This document shows positions 28,873 through 38,569 of a stretch of 64,000 nt of DNA, piece by piece. Numbering within the stretch: position 1 is the first letter of the stretch; the number at the start of each line of letters is the position of its first letter. The notes beneath the pieces are model-generated. The model worked only from the letters and a program-made list of their open reading frames with translations, was not told the origin of the DNA and searched no databases. The DNA comes from Dyadobacter sp. NIV53. GTDB taxonomy: Bacteria; Bacteroidota; Bacteroidia; Cytophagales; Spirosomataceae. Made by a program: the position numbers and the translations under genes. Where the stretch lies: assembly GCF_019711195.1 (NCBI RefSeq), contig NZ_CP081299.1:5738501-5802500 (forward strand), given 5' to 3'.

Positions 28873-28973
28873 ATAATTACTGCTTTTTTTATCAAAGAGC
28901 AGTTTTACAGGTTTTTGGTTGCAATGATGGATTGTTAATTTTTGTTAAGGATTTTAGGAGTTAAATTATAATA

Positions 28974-31886
28974 TTACCTGCCGCAAATTCCTGTAAAATC
29001 ACAATAAGTACAGGTACTACGGTCATCCGTTTTACGGAACGGGATAGCAGGATCCAGCATGTCATTGAGAATGTCTGTAAGCATTTCCTCCGATTTCGAA
29101 ATGAACTCCGCTGGGTTTGGTGCAACGGTTAATTCGAGCGGATTGGCAATTAAATTTTTAGGATCACGGAAAGAGTAAAAGCCGGATTTGACAGGATAGT
29201 TGCCAAATTCATAAGTATGATCCTGTAAAATCAGGCCGTTTTCATCCTGCATTTTGCGGTACATCAGGTATTCATACATCCAGAGCTGACGCACATATCC
29301 CATTTTTCTGTCCGGATCAGTTTTTAAAATAACTTCTCTGAGGTCTGGATCTGCCAGTTTCTGTTTTGCGAAAATATCCACGCTGCCGGTTTTGTAATCC
29401 ATTACCAATAATGCCCCTTCTTCGTCGAGCTCAATGCGGTCAATTTTCCCGCCGATGTTAACCGGAGTGATATCTCCCTGCAAAACAAGTTCGATTTTTG
29501 TGCGTAAAGGTTGCTCGGCAGCCAGGATTTTTCTTCTGGGTTGCCGCTCCATCTGATGTTTCAAAAACGTCAGCATTTGCTGTTCACCGATCTGATAATA
29601 AATCCGGTTCAGGCCAAGATCTGTTACATAACCACGGAATAAAGTGTCAAACTCTTCTTTCAAAACTGTTTTAATTTCGTCAACCGAAGGATCAGTGGCT
29701 TTTAGGAAATAATCCTGGTCGAGGCGTTCCAGGCAACTATGCAGCCAGGTTCCTATTTTGTCCATTCCCAGTTCTTCTTCCACGTCTTCTTTTTCCTGCA
29801 CACCCACAATGTGTTTCAGGTAAAACTGCATGGAACAGCGAATGTATTCATTCAGATGAGTTGGATAAATGCCCTTTCCTGCCAGATATGATCGGATTGC
29901 AGCTATCATACCTTCATCTTTTTTTATCCATTCGTCCAGTTCTTCACGGCGGTTCGTTTCCAGCACAACTGTTTTATTCTCAATATTAATATTGGGATTG
30001 TATTGTGACAGCTCATATTCTACCTGCTGAATAAACCGGCTTTTTTCCCCACCGCCAAACGCATCATTTGTACTTGTATAAAGTATATGTACTTCCGAAG
30101 CACGTTGGAGCAAGTGATAAAAGTGATAGGACATGACCGCTTCCTGATGCTGGTGCGTGGGTAAACCTACGGCTTGTGCGGCATCAAATGGTATCAGCGA
30201 ATTTTGCCGCTTCGCTTGCGGAAGAACGCCTTCGTTGACTGATAAAATAATCACTCTTTCAAAATCCAGCGCACGGGTTTCAAGCATTCCCAAAATCTGT
30301 AAATCACTGACCGGCTCACCACTGAAAGGGATCTTGGTTTGCCTGATCAGTTCAAACATAAATGAACGCAACGTTTTCAGTGTGATCACTTCTGTTTGTT
30401 CGTCCAGAGTTTGTTCAAATTGCTTTAACAGTGTGTAAAAAAGATATAAATATTCAGTTTCGAGCGCGTTTTTATAATCTTTATATACTTCCCGAAGCAG
30501 GTCAATCAGCTCATAAAATGCATGTAAAACTACTTTTGCATTGTTTTTTGGCCAATGTGTAAACAATATTTTAAATAACGGATGTCCGTCGCTCAAATCT
30601 ATCAGGTCATCGGAACTCAGAAAAACACGGTTGTTCCCGGTTATATCCCACAACGTTTTTTGAATGATCGTCTGCCCATCCGCTTTTGGCTTCAAAACCA
30701 CATATTCATAATGCCGGATAAACGGATGGTTCAGGATTTTAGAAATGGATTTATGGCTGAATTTTGGAATACGGATTGTTTTTCCACTTTTGTTCTTGAA
30801 CTCAATCACATTTTGCTGTAATTCGAAAATGCTGTCTATCAATGTATATAACAACGAACCACGAAGCGACAATCCCATTGTAATATTAAAATCCGTAATA
30901 CCTTCATCCAGGGAATAAAGCATGGGAAGCAACAGATTTTCGTCAGCCAGCACGATGGCCGTAAGAACGGGTTCTCCGGGTTCGTCGAGCAACCGCATGG
31001 ATTGGTAAAGCTGTCCGGCTACTTTCGTTTGCAATGTCGCATTAGGGACACCGTAAAAAGTAATGTTCTTGTGTGAGGTCAGTAAATGATCCGTCGTCCA
31101 GTTCCATGAAGAGCCAAAGCGTTTATCATTCTGATATTCCCTCAGGCTTTTACCAGCTTCTACACCAGTGTTTTCATGCATGTAATATTTGTCAGAATCC
31201 CATAGCGATTCCGCTTTTCCGGCTTTTACAAGAGTTGTAATAATTTTCTTTTCAGACTCTGTCAGGGCGTTGAATCCGGCAAAATATATTTTTTCGTAAT
31301 CTGTTCCGGAGATCAGCAACGTGTCTACATTTTCAGCAAGCTGGCGGTAAGCCATGCCGCGGTAAGCTTTGTTTTTTTGTAAAAGCCGTTCTCGGAAATT
31401 GGCATAAACTTTTTTTATATTTTCAAATAAAGAAAAATACTGTTTGGTACCACCGCCTTCCGTTAGTGTTTTACCAGACGATAAATTTTCCTGCCACCGG
31501 GAAATCGCTCTTGCTTCGGAAAGGTAGTCGAACAAATAATTTGTATTGACGAGATACTGGTCAATTTTTTCAAGATCGCTCAATAATACAGAGGCCCATC
31601 CCATAAAGCGGTCAAACTGTAAATCATGATCAATTTCTTTGAATGTTTCATACAATTCAAAAAGCAAATGAACCGAATCTTCAATTTCCAGCGTACAAAT
31701 TCCTTCCACAAAATCATCTACTGCAAAAACCGCCGGGCTCATTGTAGGCTGGGAAGCAGCATTGGCCAGTTCCTGCATTACAAAAAAAGCTGCACGTCGT
31801 GTAGGAACCACGATACAGATCTTGCTCAGATCAATCGGGTGATCTTTTAAAATATGTGCTGCTACAAGTTGAAGGAATGTTTGCAT
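28974..31886 (-). CDS. AddB-like PD-(D/E)XK nuclease
   Basis: 970 aa protein of the AddB/RexB kind, the partner of AddA helicase-nuclease in double-strand break processing. The N-terminus (CIVVPTRRAAFFVMQEL) is helicase-fold-like but lacks a Walker A lysine, as AddB does in many phyla. The C-terminal nuclease shows GKIDRIE, then VMDYKTG (Asp-Tyr-Lys). One Cys before the nuclease (YIRCSMQFY) and three at the end (CTYCDFTGIC) match the four ligands of the AddB iron-sulfur staple. No addA lies in the window. Last gene of the lpxK-porin-miaE-addB minus-strand run, 96 bp behind miaE. Confidence 0.85.
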   Translation of the reverse strand: MQTFLQLVAAHILKDHPIDLSKICIVVPTRRAAFFVMQELANAASQPTMSPAVFAVDDFVEGICTLEIEDSVHLLFELYETFKEIDHDLQFDRFMGWASVLLSDLEKIDQYLVNTNYLFDYLSEARAISRWQENLSSGKTLTEGGGTKQYFSLFENIKKVYANFRERLLQKNKAYRGMAYRQLAENVDTLLISGTDYEKIYFAGFNALTESEKKIITTLVKAGKAESLWDSDKYYMHENTGVEAGKSLREYQNDKRFGSSWNWTTDHLLTSHKNITFYGVPNATLQTKVAGQLYQSMRLLDEPGEPVLTAIVLADENLLLPMLYSLDEGITDFNITMGLSLRGSLLYTLIDSIFELQQNVIEFKNKSGKTIRIPKFSHKSISKILNHPFIRHYEYVVLKPKADGQTIIQKTLWDITGNNRVFLSSDDLIDLSDGHPLFKILFTHWPKNNAKVVLHAFYELIDLLREVYKDYKNALETEYLYLFYTLLKQFEQTLDEQTEVITLKTLRSFMFELIRQTKIPFSGEPVSDLQILGMLETRALDFERVIILSVNEGVLPQAKRQNSLIPFDAAQAVGLPTHQHQEAVMSYHFYHLLQRASEVHILYTSTNDAFGGGEKSRFIQQVEYELSQYNPNINIENKTVVLETNRREELDEWIKKDEGMIAAIRSYLAGKGIYPTHLNEYIRCSMQFYLKHIVGVQEKEDVEEELGMDKIGTWLHSCLERLDQDYFLKATDPSVDEIKTVLKEEFDTLFRGYVTDLGLNRIYYQIGEQQMLTFLKHQMERQPRRKILAAEQPLRTKIELVLQGDITPVNIGGKIDRIELDEEGALLVMDYKTGSVDIFAKQKLADPDLREVILKTDPDRKMGYVRQLWMYEYLMYRKMQDENGLILQDHTYEFGNYPVKSGFYSFRDPKNLIANPLELTVAPNPAEFISKSEEMLTDILNDMLDPAIPFRKTDDRSTCTYCDFTGICGR

Positions 31887-31982
31887 TCAGTGTTGGTTTA
31901 AACGCGGAGTCAGGAAGTGCGGTCCGCCGCGCGGTATTGCGCTGAGTTTCGCAGGGGTTTGATGCAGTTGCAATTCTGGGAT

Positions 31983-32576
31983 TCAATGCATCCGGTCTCC
32001 TCTTGGTTTGAGTGTTTTTATAATTTCTGCTTCGGCTTGAAGCAATTCTTTCCAGCGTGTCCTAACGTTTTCATGCGGTAAATATTCTTCCGCCAGTTCG
32101 ATAAATATGCGGTAATGGCCTGCTTCCGAAATCATTAATTCGCGATAGAATTTTTGTAGCGATTCATCTTCCAATGATTCTGATAACAATTTAAACCGTT
32201 CACAGCTTCGGGCCTCGATCAGTGCACAAATTAATAATTTATCCAAAAACGATTCTTCGTAATCACCTTTATTTCGAACCAGTTGCAGCAGTTTTCCTAC
32301 ATATTCGTCCTTCCGCTGACGTCCGAGAGGAATATTTCTTTTCTTCAATTCTTTAAGTACGCGTTGAAAATGTCCCCATTCTTCACTCACGATCGGCGTG
32401 AGCGTTTCCACCATTTTGGCTTTCTCCGGATAATGGACGATGAGTGTGATACAGCTGGAAGCTGCTTTTTGCTCACAATATGCATGATCTACCAGAATGT
32501 CGCCAATCTGCATAGCCGCAATATCGACCCAGCGCGGATCTGTGGGGAGTTCAAGGCCAAGTGTGGTGAGTGACAT
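31983..32576 (-). CDS. miaE: tRNA 2-methylthio-N6-isopentenyladenosine-37 hydroxylase MiaE
   Basis: Non-haem di-iron monooxygenase that hydroxylates the isopentenyl group of ms2i6A37 in tRNA. Ferritin-like helices carry two ExxH ligand pairs, SEEWGHFQRV and ISEAGHYRIF, plus the first Glu in ... HAYCEQKAAS and another in IEARSCERF. 197 aa is the family length. It lies 19 bp behind the porin gene on the same strand, with no functional link implied. Confidence 0.93.
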   Translation of the reverse strand: MSLTTLGLELPTDPRWVDIAAMQIGDILVDHAYCEQKAASSCITLIVHYPEKAKMVETLTPIVSEEWGHFQRVLKELKKRNIPLGRQRKDEYVGKLLQLVRNKGDYEESFLDKLLICALIEARSCERFKLLSESLEDESLQKFYRELMISEAGHYRIFIELAEEYLPHENVRTRWKELLQAEAEIIKTLKPRGDRMH

Positions 32577-32595
32577 ATTTAACAGGAATCAAAAG

Positions 32596-34566
32596 TTAAT
32601 CAAATAATGGCCAGGTAATGCCAAATGAAAAGGCGCGCGCCTGTCCGAGGTAATTGGGTGTAATGTAATAGCCCTCAGGGAACAATTTATACTTCCCGCC
32701 CATATTCAGGTAAGACATCTGGAAAAACAACCTGACTCTTTTGATACGGATATTGGCAAAAGCATCTGTTACAACTCTCCCCGCAACCGGAGAACTGTTT
32801 TGGCGATGGAATTGCTGGGTTACAGGCATATATGCATCAGCATAATAGGTAGAGCGGTATCTTGCAGCCAATCCGAGCTGAATATATAAAACCTTGGCAT
32901 AAACGAAATCGAAGGTGACCTCCCCGCTGCCAAAATAACTGGGTATTTTGATCACATTGCTATTGTCTGTCCATGAGCAATAGCCCATTCCTGCAAAATT
33001 CCATCTCTTCAAATGAGTAGACATAGTTGCGCCGATACGGTAAATCCCAAACCTTGGATCATATTGTGTTGGCGCAGCAAGCGTGTCATAATAAATATAA
33101 TCTACCAGCTGATGTATCTGGGCATCAGGAACGAAGTCAATCCGTTTCGTTTTGAGTGGCAATGACGCATAAAGTGTCAGCACTTTTGTAGGGTCGAAAT
33201 TATTGTTCCAGTCAAAATTATTGCCGGAATATCTTTGAGCCAGCAAGTCCGGTGCGGTTTGAATAACTTGCATACCTGCTTTTCCCCAACGTGTATTCAG
33301 TTCTGCTTTGAGGTTGTATTCCACATTGAGCGACAAGTTCAGCTCTGCTTCGGCTGTCAGGTATTGTGCCGAATCTTTAAGGTAATAACCTACCCAGGCC
33401 CCAACAATATTATCAAATTTCAAACCTGTCCGGTAAGTAAGAGAGGGGAGTCCGGTCGTATTGGCAGCCTGACCGAGGCCTTTCATTCCATACAAGCGCT
33501 GACGAACATAAGCACGGTAATTGAATTCAGAAAACTGACCTTTTATACCAAATTTATTATCGAATAATTTATAATATATGTCTTGACGGGTTTCAATAGA
33601 ATCAAATCTGACAGTCCGGTAAATGCCTTTTTCTATTCCTCTGGTAATAGACTTGTCTGTATATCGGTTGATAACGTTTTGATAATCAGCCTGCTGAAAG
33701 AGTTGAAAACCATTTGCCAGTTTATATTGCTGATAAATATGAAAAACCTTCCGGCGTTCCCAGGAATTGGCATCGTCACTGATCCGTGCCAGTCCGTCAT
33801 AGGTATAAGGATTGATCACACCGTCGTCGCCAGCCTCAGGAATAACACCTCCCTGTTCCCTTACTTTCTGGTTCAGATGCCGGAAATGTGCAAGAAGCAG
33901 GTATTTTTTATTTTTTGAAAAAAAGCTTGTATGTAATAAAACAGTCCAGTTTTGTCCTAAAAAGGCGGCTGAACTCAATGCGCTGTAAGTACCATATTGT
34001 TTGTTGGATGTAAGCCGTTGTGCATTTAGGCCAAAATTAAAACGGGAATGTACGTTCTGGGAATAACCGAAACGGCCCATGGAAGTTTTTTTGCCGCCAT
34101 TGACAAAAGTAATGTAGGTGTACGGTGACTTGGTGTCAATATACTGAACCTCATCCTGTTTGATCGCATAAGTATCATAAGCCCTGAACCCAAGCTGTGC
34201 ACCAATATCCTGACGCGGCTGGTAAAATATATTTCGCGAAGCCGTAGCTACATTGCCCAGATCCACCAGTTTACCCCAGAACTGGTCAACAGGCGACCAG
34301 CGGTGAAAATTGGTAAGTGCCGTATCGACCCGGTAACGAACAGAATCGCGGTTGTTCAGAATATCATTTTCATAATAATGCTGTGTGGTTTTAGGTCCAT
34401 AAATGGCTTTTGTACTGTCGTCCAGAACTGCACCGCCTTTTCCACCACCACCTCCGCCGCTTGGCATTTTGACGCCGCCCGGTAACTGAACTTGTGCCAA
34501 AACCCTGAACTGGATAAAGATAAAGATGCAAAAAATCCAGAATTTTAAACTTAAAGCAATTCTCAT
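32596..34566 (-). CDS. Bacteroidota 'putative porin' outer membrane protein
   Basis: 656-residue beta-barrel candidate of the Porin_10 kind. A signal peptide runs to VLAQ (about residue 25); a glycine-rich linker (GGVKMPSGGGGGGKGG) follows, then a region rich in alternating aromatic strands and a C-terminal strand ending in WPLFD. A longer start would overlap lpxK, so the ATG at 34566 (MRIALSLK) is used, 35 bp after lpxK. Substrate unknown. Close neighbours in many relatives include miaE and lpxK, but that is context only. Confidence 0.85.
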   Translation of the reverse strand: MRIALSLKFWIFCIFIFIQFRVLAQVQLPGGVKMPSGGGGGGKGGAVLDDSTKAIYGPKTTQHYYENDILNNRDSVRYRVDTALTNFHRWSPVDQFWGKLVDLGNVATASRNIFYQPRQDIGAQLGFRAYDTYAIKQDEVQYIDTKSPYTYITFVNGGKKTSMGRFGYSQNVHSRFNFGLNAQRLTSNKQYGTYSALSSAAFLGQNWTVLLHTSFFSKNKKYLLLAHFRHLNQKVREQGGVIPEAGDDGVINPYTYDGLARISDDANSWERRKVFHIYQQYKLANGFQLFQQADYQNVINRYTDKSITRGIEKGIYRTVRFDSIETRQDIYYKLFDNKFGIKGQFSEFNYRAYVRQRLYGMKGLGQAANTTGLPSLTYRTGLKFDNIVGAWVGYYLKDSAQYLTAEAELNLSLNVEYNLKAELNTRWGKAGMQVIQTAPDLLAQRYSGNNFDWNNNFDPTKVLTLYASLPLKTKRIDFVPDAQIHQLVDYIYYDTLAAPTQYDPRFGIYRIGATMSTHLKRWNFAGMGYCSWTDNSNVIKIPSYFGSGEVTFDFVYAKVLYIQLGLAARYRSTYYADAYMPVTQQFHRQNSSPVAGRVVTDAFANIRIKRVRLFFQMSYLNMGGKYKLFPEGYYITPNYLGQARAFSFGITWPLFD

Positions 34567-34601
34567 AAACGAAATTGTAATGCTGCCGGTTTTAAGGAAG
34601 G

Positions 34602-35633
34602 TCATTGAATTTGCTGTACGATCCACTGATCAAATTCCTCTGTATCATTCCCGAAATCAACTGCAATCGGCACATATGCAAAATGACGGGAAACACCTGA
34701 TTTTTCTGTAAGCGGTTTTAGCTTAACCATATCCTTTTCGGTCGTAACCACAAAAGTATCGTTTTTTAAGTACTTAATAAGGCGTTCCAGATCTTCGGCT
34801 GTGTAATTGTAGTGATCAGGATAAATTATTTCTTCTATAACGTTGGATCGCTGTTTCATATATGCAACGAAAGTATCGGGATTTGCTATACCAGCCACCA
34901 GTTTAACATTCTTTAACTGAACAGGATTTTCTGCATAACTGACGGGTTCTGCATATTTAATAGCCGAAAAATAAACAGGTATTTCCTGTCGGCTATACTT
35001 ATGAATGTTAAGTATAATTTCTTCCTTTTCCTGCGTTGTCAGACCAGCCGGGCATTTTGTAACAATTACCGCATCCGCCCGCGAAGCCCCATCCCTCGTT
35101 TCCCGTAAACGGCCGGCAGGAAATGGCAGATCTTTGTAAAACGGACGACTGAAATCGCTGAGAAGTAGTTTGACGTCCTGGATGATAGCCCGGTGCTGAA
35201 AGGCGTCGTCGAGTAGGAGCAGGTTATTCCCGGGATGATGAAAATGGATGTTTTCCGCTCCTTTCACCCGGTTCTCACAAACGGCAACAGTTATTTTTTT
35301 ATTGAATTTGTTAAAATACTGTAAAGGTTCATCACCTATTTCAGCAGCTGTCGAAAAACTGTCTGCGAGTAAAAACCCTTTGGTTTTCCGGCCATATCCA
35401 CGACTTAGAATTGCCAGGTTGAAAGTTGGGCTCAATAAGCGTACAAGATACTCTGTAAGAGGAGTTTTTCCCGTTCCGCCAACCGTTATATTACCGACTG
35501 AAATGGTGAATTGAGCAGGTTTTTCTGAAGACAATATACGTTTGTCGTACAATAAGTTACGTATACTTGTAATCAAACCGTACAGCCACGAAAGTGGAGT
35601 TAATATTACTTTTATCCAATTTTGTTCTCTCAT
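34602..35633 (-). CDS. lpxK: Tetraacyldisaccharide 4'-kinase LpxK
   Basis: Inner-membrane kinase that phosphorylates the 4' position of the lipid A disaccharide. A hydrophobic N-terminus (VILTPLSWLYGLITSI) anchors it. Walker A is SVGNITVGGTGKTP (about residues 45-58), with the typical ILSRGYGRKTKG next and LLLDDAFQHR as the Walker B/catalytic block. 343 aa is normal. First gene of a minus-strand run and divergent from menC with only 66 bp between them, so both promoters share that gap. Confidence 0.95.
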   Translation of the reverse strand: MREQNWIKVILTPLSWLYGLITSIRNLLYDKRILSSEKPAQFTISVGNITVGGTGKTPLTEYLVRLLSPTFNLAILSRGYGRKTKGFLLADSFSTAAEIGDEPLQYFNKFNKKITVAVCENRVKGAENIHFHHPGNNLLLLDDAFQHRAIIQDVKLLLSDFSRPFYKDLPFPAGRLRETRDGASRADAVIVTKCPAGLTTQEKEEIILNIHKYSRQEIPVYFSAIKYAEPVSYAENPVQLKNVKLVAGIANPDTFVAYMKQRSNVIEEIIYPDHYNYTAEDLERLIKYLKNDTFVVTTEKDMVKLKPLTEKSGVSRHFAYVPIAVDFGNDTEEFDQWIVQQIQ

Positions 35634-35699
35634 TCTATCTGCATAATTACGTAATTTTTGGCTAATATTGTACCCCTAAAAAATCTGACACCATAAATT

Positions 35700-36779
35700 A
35701 TGCCTTTACAAATTGTGTTTAAACCCCATTTACTTCAGTTTAAAACGGAAGCGGGTACTTCTCGTGGGGTTCTGACACAAAAAACTTCCTGGATTCTAAA
35801 AATAACTGATTCCGAGCAGCCTGGAGTAGTAGGTTACGGAGAATGTGGCCCGCTCCCGGGCCTGAGTATTGACGATATTCCGGATTTTAAAGAACAGCTT
35901 ACATCAGTTTGTGAATTATTCAATAGTCTCGATCTGGAAGTTTATCCTTTCAATTTAGCCATTATTCTGGAACAGCTTGTGCCCGAACATTTACCTTCTG
36001 TCAGATTTGGTATAGAAATGGCGCTGCTTGATTTTATGAGTGGAGGAAGACGGGTTTTATATAAAAATCCATTTTCATGTGCAGAAAAGGGCATATTAAT
36101 GAACGGGCTTATCTGGATGGGATCATATGAAAATATGCTGGAACAGGTAGAGCATAAACTGGCCCAGGGGTTTTCGACATTAAAAATGAAAGTTGGGGCC
36201 ATTGATTTTGAAAAGGAGCTCAGGATTCTGGAATCAATCCGAGAGCGCTTTCCGGCAAAAGATATTACTTTAAGAGTTGATGCAAACGGCGCATTTCATG
36301 CTGATGAAGCGGATGAGAAGTTAAAAAGTTTAGCCGTATACGACCTGCATTCAATCGAACAACCCGTGAAAGCTGGCCAGCATGAGCTGATGTCGCAACT
36401 TTGCGCTACGTCTCCAGTGCCTGTTGCTTTGGATGAAGAATTGATCGGGATTTTCGACTACCGCAAGAAATTTGCTTTGCTTAAAAAAATTCAGCCACCC
36501 TTCATAATATTGAAACCTACATTGCTCGGAGGTTTTCAACATACAATGGAATGGATAGAGATTGCCAATCGTTTGAAAATCAGTTGGTGGATTACTTCTG
36601 CACTCGAATCCAATATCGGTTTGAACGCCATTGCACAGTTTACTGCGAATTATAACAATCCGCTTCCGCAAGGTTTAGGGACAGGCCAGCTTTATACGAA
36701 TAATTTCACTTCCCCAATGGCCATTGTTGATGGAGAGCTGATTTACGGGCAGGCGGGAGAATGGGGAATTAATTATTAA
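35700..36779 (+). CDS. menC: o-Succinylbenzoate synthase (enolase superfamily)
   Basis: Menaquinone-pathway dehydratase making o-succinylbenzoate. Enolase-fold markers: LKMKVG (KxK base), RVDANGAF (metal Asp), SIEQPV (metal Glu), ALDEEL (metal Asp-Glu), and ILKPTLLGG (second catalytic Lys). The 359 aa length and early capping domain fit MenC; dipeptide epimerases share these residues, but the KPTLLGG block and overall sequence favour MenC. No other men genes are near. Confidence 0.88.
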   Translation: MPLQIVFKPHLLQFKTEAGTSRGVLTQKTSWILKITDSEQPGVVGYGECGPLPGLSIDDIPDFKEQLTSVCELFNSLDLEVYPFNLAIILEQLVPEHLPSVRFGIEMALLDFMSGGRRVLYKNPFSCAEKGILMNGLIWMGSYENMLEQVEHKLAQGFSTLKMKVGAIDFEKELRILESIRERFPAKDITLRVDANGAFHADEADEKLKSLAVYDLHSIEQPVKAGQHELMSQLCATSPVPVALDEELIGIFDYRKKFALLKKIQPPFIILKPTLLGGFQHTMEWIEIANRLKISWWITSALESNIGLNAIAQFTANYNNPLPQGLGTGQLYTNNFTSPMAIVDGELIYGQAGEWGINY

Positions 36780-36888
36780 ATTTATAATGATTAAGTGTTA
36801 ATTATAGATTGTTATTGAAGATAGCGCGAACGTCTCTGTTCACGATCCACCGCGGTATTTACGTTTGGCTGGTCGCTGGCCTTGAAGA

Positions 36889-37806
36889 TTAAGAAATCCA
36901 TTCAACACCTTTCCGTAACCAGGCCAATGTTTCGGCTTCAGGAGAATTTTCTTTTGGTTCAAAATTATACTCCCAATTGGCTTGTGGAGGCAAACTCATC
37001 AGAATGGATTCGGTGCGGCCATTCGTTTCCAATCCGAATTTTGTTCCCCGGTCCCATACCAGATTAAATTCCACATAACGGCCACGACGCAAATACTGCC
37101 ATTGCTTTTGTTCCTCCGTATATGTTTCATTGCGGTGCCTTTTCATAAAAGAAGTATAAACAGGAGCGAAACTTTCACCTATTTCCTTCACAAATTCAAA
37201 TAACTGGTTTTTGGATAAATTCTGCCCGTTCCCAGTTTCATCCGGTTTCAGGTAATCGAAAAATATACCGCCGATGCCACGCGTTTCATTGCGGTGAGGA
37301 ATATAAAAGTACTCATCTGCCCAGGTTTTGAAGTTGGGATAAAATTCTGAATGGTGTATATCACAGGCCGTTTTCAGGTGTTTGTGAAAAAGCTTTGCGT
37401 CTTCTTCATCCACATAATGCGGTGTAAGATCGATACCACCACCAAACCAGCAGGTTCCGTTGCTTAATTCAAAATAGCGCACATTCATGTGAACAATCGG
37501 AACGTGCGGATTAAACGGATGCATGACAAGAGAAACGCCTGTTGCCCTGAACTGAAAATCATCCGTATCATTCAGGTTCATTTGTGCCCGCAAGCGCGGA
37601 TGAACTTCACCACGAACGCTCGAAAAATTAACACCGCCTTTTTCAATAACACTTCCGTTTTGTATTAACCTCGTCCTGCCACCACCGCCGGAATGATGTT
37701 CCCATACATCTTCCTTAAATATGCCTGTTCCGTCTTCCTCTTCAATAGCCCGGCAAATGTTATCCTGTAACGTTTTGAAAAATGCTTCAATGTCTTCAGC
37801 CTTCAT
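36889..37806 (-). CDS. hemF: Oxygen-dependent coproporphyrinogen III oxidase
   Basis: Haem-pathway enzyme that decarboxylates coproporphyrinogen III to protoporphyrinogen IX with O2. Very clear family match along its 305 aa: HHSGGGGRTRLI, GVNFSSVRG, HPFNPHVPIVHMNVRYFE, WFGGGIDLTPHYV, GIGGIFFDYL, GRYVEFNLVWDRGTKFGL, LMSLPPQANWEY. Convergent with menC (109 bp apart). Its presence indicates aerobic haem synthesis. Confidence 0.97.
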   Translation of the reverse strand: MKAEDIEAFFKTLQDNICRAIEEEDGTGIFKEDVWEHHSGGGGRTRLIQNGSVIEKGGVNFSSVRGEVHPRLRAQMNLNDTDDFQFRATGVSLVMHPFNPHVPIVHMNVRYFELSNGTCWFGGGIDLTPHYVDEEDAKLFHKHLKTACDIHHSEFYPNFKTWADEYFYIPHRNETRGIGGIFFDYLKPDETGNGQNLSKNQLFEFVKEIGESFAPVYTSFMKRHRNETYTEEQKQWQYLRRGRYVEFNLVWDRGTKFGLETNGRTESILMSLPPQANWEYNFEPKENSPEAETLAWLRKGVEWIS

Positions 37807-38021
37807 TTTCTGTTTCTGATTGTGCCGGGCAAAAATACGATAAATCTTAAACCGGAAAGATTGTAAAATGAAAACTGAGGGAATACAGCATATTTATGAA
37901 CTTTAATCTGACTGACCACTTTTTTATTAATGTAATCTTCAATAAATAGTTTGTCTGATTGTTAAACTGTTATGCTTTGAAACATACATGGTTCTTAAAT
38001 AAAATATTTTCTTTGCGAACT

Positions 38022-38049
38022 TTTCGGACGTTAAGTTTGTCTCAATTGA
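38022..38049 (+). promoter_or_regulatory. Candidate Bacteroidota-type promoter for tmRNA
   Basis: taagtttg at 38042-38049 is an exact match to the -7 consensus TAnnTTTG. A tttg at 38022-38025 could be the -33 element, though the 16-base gap is shorter than usual. Transcription would start about 40 bases before the mature tmRNA 5' end. Confidence 0.4.
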
Positions 38050-38094
38050 GCAACAAAACTTTACCAAAATAAAGTGTCAGCTGCAAACAAAAAT

Positions 38095-38463
38095 GGGGGT
38101 GACTGGTATTGACAGCGGGCTGAAAGTCTGTGTGTAAGCATGTCGGGAGTTGAGAGTACCTCCCGGAAATAATATTCTCAAACAATAACTGGCGAATATA
38201 ACTACGCCATGGCTGCTTAATCCGGAGGATTAAACAAATGCCATCATCTCTCCAACCTACGTGCTGATGGTTGGGTTCCGGGGTGTCGCAAATCAGCGCT
38301 GGTTGAAATAGTGGTACGGAAATTCAACGAGACACCAGTATCTAAGGCTTTGACGCGGGTCCGCCGTGTACCTTGTCAGGCTCGAAAATCTAAACAAGGA
38401 TAAGCATGTAGAAGGCGCAGGGTTTCCCTGTTCTGGACCAGGGTTCGAATCCCTGCATCTCCA
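38095..38463 (+). ncRNA. ssrA: Transfer-messenger RNA (tmRNA)
   Basis: Rescues stalled ribosomes by trans-translation. The 5' end GGGGGTGACTGG pairs with the 3' acceptor CATCTCC, leaving discriminator A at 38463; genomic bases after it are CGA, so CCA is added later. The T-arm has the standard GTTCGAATCC. The tag frame at 38191-38220 reads GEYNYAMAA then TAA, close to other Bacteroidota tags. The 369-nt length is normal. A strong terminator follows immediately, and then a second, damaged copy of the 3' end. Confidence 0.95.
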
Positions 38464-38468
38464 CGAAG

Positions 38469-38500
38469 GAGCTCATTTTAAAAAATGGGCTCTTTTTTTT
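38469..38500 (+). terminator. tmRNA terminator
   Basis: 10-bp stem gagctcattt / aaatgggctc (one G-T pair) followed by eight Ts, six bases after the mature tmRNA end. Confidence 0.9.
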
Positions 38501-38503
38501 ATG

Positions 38504-38569
38504 CACAGGGTTTCCCTGTTCCGGACCAGGCGGGGCGGCCCGTGCCGTTCGAATCCCCGTCATCTCCAC
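38504..38569 (+). repeat. Damaged duplicate of the tmRNA 3' end with a GC-rich insert
   Basis: This repeats the last ~50 bases of ssrA (cagggtttccctgtt, ggaccagg, gttcgaatcc, catctccac) just behind the real terminator. The copy is split at the T-arm by 16 extra bases (38531-38546, cggggcggcccgtgcc) resembling one arm of the palindrome at 8147. tmRNA 3' ends are common integrase targets, so this looks like a leftover attachment site later hit by a REP-type insert. No integrase gene is near. Confidence 0.8.
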
